Assembly: GCA_915275065.1 (NCBI GenBank)
Contig: CAJZGD010000047.1
Location: forward strand, 1 to 12,634
DNA from: an uncultured Corynebacterium sp.
GTDB lineage: Bacteria > Actinomycetota > Actinomycetes > Mycobacteriales > Mycobacteriaceae
Direction of reading: 5' to 3'
DNA length: 12,634 nt
The notes beneath the pieces are model-generated. The model ran no database searches and was not told where the DNA came from. It saw only the letters and a program-made list of their open reading frames with translations. Made by a program: the position numbers and the translations under genes. Below, piece by piece: positions 1-5,267 of the stretch. Every line of letters begins with the position of its first letter. Position 1 is the first letter of the stretch.

Positions 1-1
1 C

Positions 2-217
2 GGTTCCGACCTGCGCTTCGCCCGCCAACTCGGCGGCGTCGGCTATGGTTTTGCCGTGCACAGTCCCGAACGCACCCTGGGGGAAATCCACCGGCAGCTC
101 CACTCCCACGACGAACACCTCTACCTGGAAGACCTGGAGTCCACGCTCGCCGGCTACCTCGCACTCGTGGCCACATTCCTGTACCCATCCAACCCGGGGG
201 CATTCCAGCATCCCTAG
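2..217 (+). CDS. M20-family metallohydrolase, C-terminal fragment (5' truncated)
   Basis: The reading frame is open from base 2 to the TAG at 215-217 and gives the last 71 residues of a protein that begins outside the window. Early in the fragment is GSDLRFARQLGGVGYGFAVH. This resembles the G(G/T)D-R-F...YGF segment near the end of M20/M25/M40 peptidases and related amidohydrolases. It is followed by LHSHDEHLYLEDLE, which matches the family's HGxDE motif (zinc-ligand His) and the helix after it. The last residues would be the closing helix of the catalytic domain. Substrate specificity (dipeptidase, desuccinylase, N-acyl amino acid hydrolase) cannot be told from this tail. The gene converges on the minus-strand transporter gene that ends at 485. 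Family assignment rests on two motifs and is fairly likely; no start or ribosome binding site is visible. Confidence 0.7.
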   Translation, partial: GSDLRFARQLGGVGYGFAVHSPERTLGEIHRQLHSHDEHLYLEDLESTLAGYLALVATFLYPSNPGAFQHP

Positions 218-255
218 CACACCTCCACCCCCCGCCCCCGCTCTGGCAGCACTTC

Positions 256-321
256 TGATAGCTGCAAAACCGGATTTGGCGGGACCTCAAACACGGCACC
301 GCGGGGGTTTCGCAGCTACCA
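256..321 (+). repeat. Palindromic repeat family, copy A (66 bp)
   Basis: The left arm TGATAGCTGCAAAACC (256-271) is an imperfect inverted match to the right arm GGTTTCGCAGCTACCA (306-321). The core of about 34 bp is G-rich on the plus strand and contains TTTGGCGGGAC. The left flank GGCAGCACTTC (245-255) is shared exactly with copy D. The right flank AACCTGCTACCC is shared with copies B and C in near-identical form. It lies 38 bases after the stop of the M20-like gene. Confidence 0.85.
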
Positions 322-412
322 AACCTGCTACCCGGGGCTACATGGGCCACAGGCGGCCGAGGATGGGTGGAAACGGCGCGGGCCGGCGTCGACAAGCAAG
401 CAATAGCAAAAC

Positions 413-478
413 CGATAGCTGCGAAACTGGGTTTGGCGGGGCCTTAAACACGGTGTTACAAGGGTTCTGCAGCTACCA
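413..478 (+). repeat. Palindromic repeat family, copy B (66 bp)
   Basis: The left arm CGATAGCTGCGAAACT (413-428) pairs imperfectly with the right arm GGTTCTGCAGCTACCA (463-478). The core carries GTTTGGCGGGGCCTTAAAC, in the same orientation as copies A and D. The right flank AACTCGCTACTG corresponds to AACCTGCTACCC beside copy A. The CTA in this flank (485-487) is the transporter stop codon read on the minus strand. The palindrome ends 6 bases from that stop and could fold at the 3' end of the transporter mRNA. Confidence 0.85.
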
Positions 479-484
479 AACTCG

Positions 485-1819
485 CTACTGCCGCTCGCGG
501 GCGAACACCAACGGTGACACCGACTGCTCCACCTCATGATCCGGGCCCAGGGGGATGCCCGTTCGATCCTTAAACAGGCAGATGGCGACAAGCCCAGCCA
601 CCGCCATAGCAATAAGATAATAGGTAACACCGCTGGTATAACCAGTTTTTTCAATCACCCACGCCGCAATCATTGGGCTAAACGCACCACCCAAAATCGC
701 GCCAATGGCATACGACACGGACACCCCAGAAAACCGCATCGAAGCAGGAAACAACTCGGTATAAAACGCGGACTGCTGACCATAGGTAAAACCCAAACCC
801 ACGGTCAACAGGGCCAAGGCCAAAAACAGCTTCGTAATATCACCAGTATTCACCAGTGGGAACAGCGCCGCGATACCAACGATCTGCGCAATAAACCCAA
901 TAATATAGGTATTACGCCGACCAATCTTATCCGAAACAATGCCGGCAAGCAGGGTAAACACCAACCATGTTGCGGCAGAACCCGTCACAGCCCACAGCAC
1001 CGGCCCCCGCTCTAACCCCATATTCCCGGTAGCATATTTCTGGATAAACCCGCCCGCGGTCATGTACCCCGAAGCCCCATTGCCGGCAAACACGATAGCT
1101 GCCAACAGCACCACCGAAAAACTACGTTTCAGCACCGCACCAATAGGATTGCTAGCAACCTCTTTCCGGGCAGATATTTCCGCAAACACCGGCGACTCGG
1201 CCACCCGATGCCGAATATAGTGCCCCACAAAAATCAGGACGAAACTGAGCAGGAACGGAACCCGCCAGCCCCACTGCAAAAACTGTTCCCCTGGCGTAAT
1301 CATGGTCATCACCGCCAGCACCCCCGACGACATGAGCAGACCGATAGGCACCCCAATCTGCGGAAACGCCCCAAACAGCCCCCGCCGATTCTCCGGCGCA
1401 TGCTCAACCGCCATGAGCACAGCCCCACCCCACTCGCCACCGGCGGAAATCCCCTGGATAATCCGCAAAAAGAGAAGCAGCAACGGCGCTATAATTCCGG
1501 CGTCTGCGTAGGTGGGCAGGACACCGATCAAGGTGGTGGCGATCCCCATGCCGAATAGGGTGATCATGAGGACCTTGCGCCGACCAATCCGGTCACCGAA
1601 ATGCCCAGCTAGAAAGGCGCCGAGCGGCCGAAACAGGAACGACAGACCCACTGTAAGAAAGGATAGGAGCGTTGCTATGGCTGGTTCGCTGGATGCGAAG
1701 AACACTTTGTTGAACACCAGCCCCGCCGCCGCAGCGTAGAGGAAAAAGTCGTACCATTCGATGGCTGTGCCGATGATGGTGGCTGCTGCCACACGCGTTT
1801 CACCTTGTCTGTTGGTCAT
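485..1819 (-). CDS. MFS transporter, metabolite:H+ symporter (MHS) family
   Basis: This is a 444-residue integral membrane protein with about twelve hydrophobic segments. The start EWYDFFLYAAAAGLVFN (residues 21-37) is typical of the MHS family (ShiA, KgtP, ProP type). The loop motif GHFGDRIGRRK (72-82) between TM2 and TM3 is the major-facilitator signature. RIIQGISAGGEWGGA (119-133) is the MHS TM4 motif. It probably couples uptake of a small organic acid or related metabolite to protons; the substrate cannot be read from sequence. The chosen ATG (1819-1817) has AGGGAG six bases upstream. An in-frame ATG at 1903 would add 28 polar residues, lacks a good ribosome binding site and would run to the edge of repeat C. 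The stop codon lies in the flank of repeat B, so the extreme C-terminus may have been altered by the repeat. Confidence 0.88.
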   Translation of the reverse strand: MTNRQGETRVAAATIIGTAIEWYDFFLYAAAAGLVFNKVFFASSEPAIATLLSFLTVGLSFLFRPLGAFLAGHFGDRIGRRKVLMITLFGMGIATTLIGVLPTYADAGIIAPLLLLFLRIIQGISAGGEWGGAVLMAVEHAPENRRGLFGAFPQIGVPIGLLMSSGVLAVMTMITPGEQFLQWGWRVPFLLSFVLIFVGHYIRHRVAESPVFAEISARKEVASNPIGAVLKRSFSVVLLAAIVFAGNGASGYMTAGGFIQKYATGNMGLERGPVLWAVTGSAATWLVFTLLAGIVSDKIGRRNTYIIGFIAQIVGIAALFPLVNTGDITKLFLALALLTVGLGFTYGQQSAFYTELFPASMRFSGVSVSYAIGAILGGAFSPMIAAWVIEKTGYTSGVTYYLIAMAVAGLVAICLFKDRTGIPLGPDHEVEQSVSPLVFARERQ

Positions 1820-1858
1820 ACATAACTCCCTAAAGGTTGTAGATACCTTATGTATCGC

Positions 1859-1881
1859 GTACACCGCACAATAATGTACAC
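1859..1881. promoter_or_regulatory. Direct repeat GTACAC-N11-GTACAC upstream of transporter gene
   Basis: Two identical hexamers (1859-1864 and 1876-1881) lie 40-62 bases upstream of the transporter ATG, in the position expected for a promoter or operator. A 17-base period would not place both copies on the same face of a 10.5-bp helix, so a paired operator is only a weak idea. No regulator gene is adjacent. Confidence 0.2.
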
Positions 1882-1903
1882 AAGCACCAACCTGCCGCAC
1901 CAT

Positions 1904-1970
1904 TGATAGCTGCGAAACCCCTGTGCCGTCCCGCTTTTAAGCCCTGCTGAACCCGGTTTTGCAGCTACCA
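1904..1970 (-). repeat. Palindromic repeat family, copy C (67 bp, core inverted)
   Basis: The left arm is TGATAGCTGCGAAACC (1904-1919) and the right arm GGTTTTGCAGCTACCA (1955-1970). Its core is C-rich on the plus strand, the reverse of copies A, B and D. Read on the minus strand, the core shares the exact 16-mer TAAAAGCGGGACGGCA with copy D. The right flank AACCCGCTACCC on the plus strand nevertheless keeps the same orientation as beside copies A and B. Confidence 0.85.
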
Positions 1971-2041
1971 AACCCGCTACCCCCGGCCTGTGGGGTGGTG
2001 ACGGGCTGGCGGCTCGCGGGGATTGCCCCCGGCAGCACTTC

Positions 2042-2107
2042 TGATAGCTGCGAAACCGGGTCTGGCGGGGCATAAAAGCGGGACGGCAGGGGGTTACGCA
2101 GCTATCA
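2042..2107 (+). repeat. Palindromic repeat family, copy D (66 bp)
   Basis: The left arm TGATAGCTGCGAAACC (2042-2057) faces the right arm GGTTACGCAGCTATCA (2092-2107). The left flank GGCAGCACTTC is identical to that of copy A. Its core matches copy C read on the other strand, with roughly nine substitutions and one indel across the element. The right end is about 100 bases past the DUF559 gene stop, in the direction of that gene's transcription. Confidence 0.85.
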
Positions 2108-2207
2108 AATGTGCGGAAACGGCGCGTGGAAGGGCTGCAAACCCGCAAAAAACGCTGTCTCCCGGCATCCGGGCACGCCAAACCCGCCCCAACCCCCAGC
2201 ACGTCCC

Positions 2208-3131
2208 CTATTTATTCCACCACGGCGGCTGATTATGTAAATCTAATACGCGATGTCTATTAAGCGTGGGGTGGCTGGTGAGAAATGCGATCTTCCGCAG
2301 CAGCTTCGACGCGATCTCGTCCGGGTGTACCCGCAGCACATGGTAGCCCGCATCCGACAGGAATTGCTCGCGAGCAATCTGCCGCTCATAGATCGCTCGC
2401 ACCTGCTTGTCCGAGCCCCGATATTTTTCCCAACCATCAATCTCCAGGATCAAAAAGCCCGCAATCAATAGGTCCACGCGATAATACGAGTTTGGTGTGG
2501 AAAACACCGCCTGGGGCTCGACCGTGAGGTGCGGAAAATATTTCTCGATGAGACAGCGCGCAAAGGTCTCATACACGGAGTCAATACCATATAACGCCTT
2601 GGCCAAAATCTTTTGGGCTTTAGATATACCCCACCTGCCATGATTATTGTCCAGGTAGTATTGAAATCTATCCTTGGCATACCCGCGCCGCAGGGCCGAC
2701 TCCAGAAACACCAGGCCCTCCAGCTCACCATTGACCGCGCAAATGTCCACAAAGGTGCGCTCCACCGTTGTCACCCGATACCCCCGCACCACTGTAATGT
2801 CGGACTCCGGCAGGTAGGCGTTGCGGTAGTGAAAAATCTCCGGGTACCCGGAGGGCGGCCGCGCCTTGCCCGGCAGATTCAGCTCAACCCGGGTGGATCG
2901 TTCCAGGTTCAGCACCGGAATCCCATGCACCATTGCCGCGGCTAGGCAGCTAATCACTGCTTTCTTGCGCGTCACCTGCGCCGCATTGGCGTGCAGAAGC
3001 AACCGCTGAAAATACGGTGCCTCCTCGTATTCAAACCGCGGGGTCCCCACCGTCGCGGTCAGGGGCAGGTAGTGGTATTCGAATTCCTCGGTCGGAAACT
3101 GCGGCCACCACACTAGTTTCAGCTCCACCAT
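2208..3131 (-). CDS. AbiEi-like / DUF559 (Vsr-fold) domain protein
   Basis: This 307-aa protein has two recognisable parts. Residues ~45-150 resemble the AbiEi-type region common in actinobacterial DUF559 proteins: AVISCLAAAMVHGIPVL (58-74), then VRGYRVTTVERTFVDIC (115-131). The C-terminal part (~185-275) has the DUF559/Vsr-like PD-(D/E)XK layout: E188 in SVYETFAR, D220 in YRVDLLIA, E230 and D232 in LEIDGWEKYRG, then RQIAREQFLSDAGYHVLRV (250-268). The fold suggests a nuclease-like or nucleic-acid-binding role, but most homologues are uncharacterised. No AbiEii nucleotidyltransferase toxin gene is adjacent, so it should not be called an antitoxin. The ATG has AGGAGG nine bases upstream. It is a single gene between repeat D and the CHY zinc-finger gene. 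Confidence 0.8.
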   Translation of the reverse strand: MVELKLVWWPQFPTEEFEYHYLPLTATVGTPRFEYEEAPYFQRLLLHANAAQVTRKKAVISCLAAAMVHGIPVLNLERSTRVELNLPGKARPPSGYPEIFHYRNAYLPESDITVVRGYRVTTVERTFVDICAVNGELEGLVFLESALRRGYAKDRFQYYLDNNHGRWGISKAQKILAKALYGIDSVYETFARCLIEKYFPHLTVEPQAVFSTPNSYYRVDLLIAGFLILEIDGWEKYRGSDKQVRAIYERQIAREQFLSDAGYHVLRVHPDEIASKLLRKIAFLTSHPTLNRHRVLDLHNQPPWWNK

Positions 3132-3179
3132 TGCTGCATTCCTCCTGGTGATAAGGCATTTCTACTTATAAGGAATACG

Positions 3180-3192
3180 CCACATTCTGTGG
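3180..3192. repeat. Small perfect inverted repeat CCACA-TTC-TGTGG
   Basis: A five-base-pair stem with a three-base loop sits in the 78-base gap between the CHY zinc-finger stop and the DUF559 start. It is followed on the minus strand by GCGTATTCC, not a T-run. It could be a weak terminator for the upstream pair or an operator for the DUF559 gene; neither is established. Confidence 0.3.
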
Positions 3193-3209
3193 GGGCGGGT
3201 GGAGCCTAC

Positions 3210-3521
3210 TCAATTAGGGGTAAGGAAATATTTGTGTCGATGCGCAGAGCATCCAGGATTGAATTCGTGGCCGCAACCTGGGCAGTTCTCTGCCGCCTGG
3301 TATTGCCAATAGGTCATCGCCGTGCCGCACGCCCCGCATAATACCGCAGGTTCGGTCAGCGGCATGCGCCCGAATGGGTGGTCGGCAAGCTCATCATGGC
3401 ATTGGTAGCAGGCCCAATAGCGGCGGCAGGTCGCACATTTGTTCGCAATGACGTCGCGGTCGCTGTGGTAGTGCGCGCAGCGACCGCACGCATCGACGGC
3501 AACGCCGACAATATTGGTCAT
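3210..3521 (-). CDS. CHY zinc-finger protein
   Basis: This 103-residue protein is almost entirely the CHY zinc-finger domain. Ligands appear in family order: C12 and C15 in CGRCAHYHS, H17/H19, C29 and C32 in KCATCRRYW, C38, C41 and H42 in CYQCHDELADHPF, C62 and C65 in CGAC, C80 and C83 in CPGCGHEFNPGC, C91, and HRHKYF at the end. Known CHY domains bind three zinc ions. Eukaryotic relatives include the Hot13 protein of mitochondria and some ubiquitin ligases; bacterial stand-alone versions have no firmly assigned role. The ATG (3521-3519) overlaps the stop of the upstream 119-aa gene in an ATGA junction, so translation is probably coupled. No membrane segment or export signal is seen, so a cytoplasmic location is inferred. 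Confidence 0.9.
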   Translation of the reverse strand: MTNIVGVAVDACGRCAHYHSDRDVIANKCATCRRYWACYQCHDELADHPFGRMPLTEPAVLCGACGTAMTYWQYQAAENCPGCGHEFNPGCSAHRHKYFLTPN

Positions 3522-3877
3522 GGCAGTTCGACAAGCACTTTGGTGCTGAGCACGCTGGGGTAGCGGTCGTCGGCGGGGGCAAAGTCCGTGAGGAGTTTAT
3601 GTGCTCGTTCCGCGTCGGTTACCTCATCAAGCTTGACGACGGTATCCAGTTGGTAAAGCTCCCGCTTCTTCCCGCCAATGTTATGGATTTCGGCGTATTT
3701 CTGCAGGAGTTCTTCATACACGGACTGATACTCGGCCAGCTTCTCCACATCTGACAGCAAAACAATGGTGACTCCCGGATAAGTGTTGATCTCGGCCAAT
3801 CTTTCCAAGTAAACAGCATGTATTTTTGGAAGCTCGGCTTCGGTAGCGATGAAATAGTTGGTTGCTAGCAGATTCAC
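3518..3877 (-). CDS. Hypothetical protein (119 aa), coupled to CHY zinc finger
   Basis: I do not recognise this family. The protein is soluble, mixed alpha/beta and mildly acidic, and has no Cys, no membrane segment and no signal peptide. A central stretch of about residues 41-65 (LSDVEKLAEYQSVYEELLQK and onward) looks like an amphipathic helix, possibly a short coiled coil. Short beta-like stretches such as YPGVTIVLL lie before it and LSTKVLVELP closes the protein. The start is GTG (3877-3875) with AAGGAG six bases upstream, a strong site. The stop overlaps the CHY zinc-finger start by four bases. This tight coupling suggests that the two proteins are made in proportion and may act together, perhaps with this protein as the partner or client of the zinc protein. 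Confidence 0.75.
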   Translation of the reverse strand: MNLLATNYFIATEAELPKIHAVYLERLAEINTYPGVTIVLLSDVEKLAEYQSVYEELLQKYAEIHNIGGKKRELYQLDTVVKLDEVTDAERAHKLLTDFAPADDRYPSVLSTKVLVELP

Positions 3878-3896
3878 AAGGTACTCCTTGATTGGT

Positions 3897-3927
3897 AAAC
3901 ATGTGTTTTCAAATCAAATGTATTCTA
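3897..3927 (-). promoter_or_regulatory. Possible promoter/operator of the 119-aa/CHY pair
   Basis: On the minus strand TAGAAT (3927-3922) fits the corynebacterial -10 pattern TANANT, 45 bases upstream of the GTG. Between it and the ribosome binding site is the inverted repeat AAACA-TG-TGTTT (3897-3908), a possible operator. No good -35 was found. The call rests on position and two short matches. Confidence 0.25.
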
Positions 3928-3968
3928 CAATGCAACCAACCCACCATGGCTGTGTTGATACTCACTGC

Positions 3969-4658
3969 TTATTTGCTGGTTGGCGCGGCGGGCAGTTCAA
4001 ATGACTTTTCGAATTTGGGGATTTCTTTCTTGTCTGAAGCTGACGGCATCAGGATCTCGGCAGCCTGCCGGGTATAGGTCAGGGTGTAGGAGTCGACATT
4101 CCTGCCAGCGATAACCCCATACCAACCGACCCGTTCCCCATCACCGCTCTTCACGTCACCGATGGGAGTGTGCCCAGCCTTCTCCATGGCTTCTTCGGGA
4201 TAGCTAGTTGGCGAGGAACCCCGTTTATCGTCTTTGGAGCTCAGCCTAAAGTCGCCGCGGGAAATAATATTGGTATACACCTCCCCGGGAATCACCTTGA
4301 CCTGCAATAACACTATTTCCCTGCCGGTACCACGGGCGTCGGACGGGAAGTTACGGATGATCGACAGTACCTCGATATGATCCTGGGTTTCCGGGTCGTC
4401 GAAGGTAATGTTGGTGAGGGGAATTTCGACCGGCTTAGGCTCGGCGCTGGTGGTTGTTGGGGTGGCAGCGATGGAGGTGGAGAGCTCGGTAGGCAGCTCC
4501 GTGGGGTAATCGGTGGGAAGCTCGGTCGGATAATCGGTGGGCAGGGTGGGGGTAGCAATCTGTGCATTCATATTGCTGCCCACGGGAAGCGCACAGGCGG
4601 TGAGTGTCATTGTGGCACCCAAAACGAAAGTTATGGCGATTCTTGAGAGGTATGTCAC
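3969..4658 (-). CDS. Secreted lipoprotein with Pro/Thr/Glu stalk
   Basis: This 229-residue protein begins with a lipoprotein signal: two-residue-spaced polar start, Arg6, a hydrophobic core (IAITFVLGATMTL) and the lipobox L19-T20-A21-C22. It is therefore expected to be lipidated at Cys22 and anchored outside the membrane. Residues ~37-72 form a low-complexity stalk with repeated PTDYPTEL units, encoded by a 24-bp tandem DNA repeat. The remaining ~155 residues are a soluble domain with alternating beta-like segments (IEVLSIIRNFP, EIVLLQVKVIPG, DSYTLTYTRQAAEI). This recalls DUF4352-like immunoglobulin-type lipoprotein domains, but the match is only by appearance. The start is GTG (4658-4656) with AAGGG about eight bases upstream. 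Function is unknown; a cell-envelope role is inferred from the signal. It appears monocistronic, with 91 bases to the next gene. Confidence 0.8.
   Translation of the reverse strand: MTYLSRIAITFVLGATMTLTACALPVGSNMNAQIATPTLPTDYPTELPTDYPTELPTELSTSIAATPTTTSAEPKPVEIPLTNITFDDPETQDHIEVLSIIRNFPSDARGTGREIVLLQVKVIPGEVYTNIISRGDFRLSSKDDKRGSSPTSYPEEAMEKAGHTPIGDVKSGDGERVGWYGVIAGRNVDSYTLTYTRQAAEILMPSASDKKEIPKFEKSFELPAAPTSK
4492..4548. repeat. 24-bp tandem repeat in the lipoprotein stalk
   Basis: Two 24-base units (4492-4515 and 4516-4539) of the form GGMAGCTCSGTSGGRTAATCGGTG are followed by a partial third (4540-4548). Because 24 is divisible by three, copy-number change would lengthen or shorten the PTDYPTEL stalk without breaking the frame. 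Confidence 0.8.
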
Positions 4659-4748
4659 TGCAATAACCCTTCATCAGATGTTTGACGCCCCTCAACATAT
4701 CGCACTGACCTAAATATTCAATAAGAGAAACTATAGTATTTCTATAAA

Positions 4749-4766
4749 TCACCCCCGTGAGGGTGA
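4749..4766. repeat. Inverted repeat TCACCC-CCGTGA-GGGTGA upstream of lipoprotein gene
   Basis: A perfect six-base-pair inverted repeat with a six-base loop lies about 90 bases upstream of the lipoprotein GTG, beside the AT-rich putative promoter. It could be a regulator binding site. There is no T-run on either side to support a terminator. Confidence 0.35.
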
Positions 4767-4941
4767 GGATTGACGAGAATTGGCAGCACCAGAACGCCTG
4801 GCCCTGCGGTGATCAAGCGTCAGCGAGACCGAGCAATTGCAAGCACAATAAAAGTAGCACCCAAGGTTTTCATGAAGATTTACCGGCTTAGAACCAATGC
4901 TATATAAGTGCCGACAGGTGGGCGTCGATAAGCGAGAAATG

Positions 4942-4974
4942 GGAAAAACCCCACACCTTAAAGTGTGAGGTTTC
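4942..4974 (-). terminator. Intrinsic terminator after tRNA-Leu
   Basis: On the minus strand AAACCTCACAC pairs with GTGTGGGGTTT over 11 base pairs, including one T-G wobble, with the six-base loop TTTAAG. The right arm runs into a T-tract (GGGGTTTTT). It begins about 10 bases after the tRNA 3' end, the expected place. On the plus strand the same stem has only a short T-run. Confidence 0.9.
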
Positions 4975-4983
4975 CATTACGTG

Positions 4984-5067
4984 TGCCCAGGGGGGGACTT
5001 GAACCCCCACGTCCTTGCGGACACTGGCACCTGAAGCCAGCGCGTCTGCCAATTCCGCCACCTGGGC
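4984..5067 (-). tRNA. tRNA-Leu (anticodon CAG)
   Basis: This 84-nt minus-strand gene folds as a class II tRNA. The acceptor stem pairs GCCCAGG with CCTGGGC and has discriminator A. The D arm is in GGCGGAATTGGCAGACGCG. The anticodon stem-loop is CTGGC-TTCAGGT-GCCAG, giving anticodon CAG for CUG leucine codons. A long variable arm (TGTCCGCAAGGACG) and a T arm GGGGG-TTCAAGT-CCCCC follow. The variable arm and anticodon identify leucine. The 3' CCA is not encoded (CAC follows the discriminator). A terminator follows directly. Any open frame read through this region is spurious. Confidence 0.97.
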
Positions 5068-5101
5068 CGGCGGTGCAAATACCACGTTTTGCGACTCGAA
5101 T

Positions 5102-5132
5102 AACATATCATGATAGTGGGGCAGGAAGTCAA
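5102..5132 (-). promoter_or_regulatory. Probable tRNA-Leu promoter
   Basis: On the minus strand TTGACT (5132-5127) and TATGTT (5107-5102) lie 19 bases apart, upstream of the tRNA. Transcription would start about 25-30 bases before the mature 5' end, leaving a leader for RNase P to remove. The spacing is longer than the usual 17, which lowers confidence. Confidence 0.4.
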
Positions 5133-5203
5133 ATCGGCAGCTTATCTGAAAAATCTTTATATACCTACCCTCACTTGAAGTAGGCCACTGGGTCCAATAA
5201 ATC

Positions 5204-5217
5204 TATACTAATAGAAT
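5204..5217 (+). promoter_or_regulatory. Candidate -10 boxes of the fhaA operon promoter
   Basis: TATACT (5204-5209) and TAGAAT (5212-5217) both fit the corynebacterial TANANT -10 pattern and lie 50-64 bases upstream of fhaA. A clear -35 is absent: TTGAAG (5174-5179) is too far from either. An inverted repeat CCTAC-N10-GTAGG (5164-5183) sits upstream. Because the genes downstream are nearly contiguous, a promoter here would serve the whole operon. Confidence 0.4.
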
Positions 5218-5267
5218 CACGTGTCAGATATTCCGGTAAAAGTGGTGTAGAAGGAGGCAAAGCCATA

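Larger units (their letters stand above)
218..484. other. Convergent intergenic region carrying two palindromic repeats
   Basis: This 267-base gap lies between two convergent stop codons. It contains repeat copies A (256-321) and B (413-478) and little else. No conventional hairpin followed by a T-run was seen, so the repeats themselves are the best candidates for any transcript-end structure. The DNA between the copies includes the 12-mer GGAAACGGCGCG (369-380), which recurs just after copy D (2115-2126). The repeated unit may therefore extend beyond the palindrome. Open frames across this gap run through both repeats and look like chance. Confidence 0.6.
1820..2207. other. Gene-free region with transporter leader and repeats C and D
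   Basis: This 388-base gap lies between the transporter start (-) and the stop of the DUF559 gene (-). Bases 1820-1903 are the transporter's upstream region. They hold a direct repeat of GTACAC at 1859-1864 and 1876-1881, 17 bases apart start to start, and a possible minus-strand -10, TACATT. Copies C and D of the palindromic repeat follow, separated by a 71-base GC-rich spacer. A small perfect palindrome, CCCGG-cat-CCGGG (2161-2173), lies before the DUF559 stop but has no T-run. I see no plausible small gene. Confidence 0.55.
4659..4983. other. Gene-free region between lipoprotein gene and tRNA-Leu
   Basis: This 325-base gap holds the lipoprotein leader, an AT-rich stretch and the tRNA terminator. 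The AT-rich stretch around 4715-4750 includes, on the minus strand, TATAGT, a plausible -10 with no clear -35. AGAAA-N8-TTTCT (4726-4743) is an inverted repeat overlapping that -10. TCACCC-N6-GGGTGA (4749-4766) is a second inverted repeat just upstream of it. Bases 4770-4940 show no convincing gene, RNA or repeat. Confidence 0.5.

Noticed and set aside
45..539. 164-codon plus-strand open frame across the left intergenic region
   Set aside because: It overlaps the M20-like gene in another frame, runs through repeats A and B, and has Pro/Ser/Thr-rich composition without any domain.
1090..1110. GATAGCTGCC inside the transporter gene as a fifth repeat copy
   Set aside because: Only about ten bases match; there is no opposite arm or core, and the sequence encodes ordinary transporter residues.
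1820..1903. Upstream in-frame ATG at 1903 for the transporter (28 extra residues)
   Set aside because: No good ribosome binding site, the extension is unlike MHS N-termini, and the ATG at 1819 has AGGGAG at proper spacing.
256..2107. CRISPR array from the repeated elements
   Set aside because: The repeats are irregularly spaced, flank a gene, include one with a reversed core, and have no cas genes or uniform spacers.
2208..3877. Toxin-antitoxin pair formed by the DUF559 gene and its neighbours
   Set aside because: The next gene upstream is a CHY zinc-finger protein separated by 78 bases; no AbiEii-like nucleotidyltransferase motif is present.
4900..5106. 68-codon minus-strand open frame over the tRNA
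   Set aside because: It reads through tRNA-Leu and its terminator, so it is not a protein gene.
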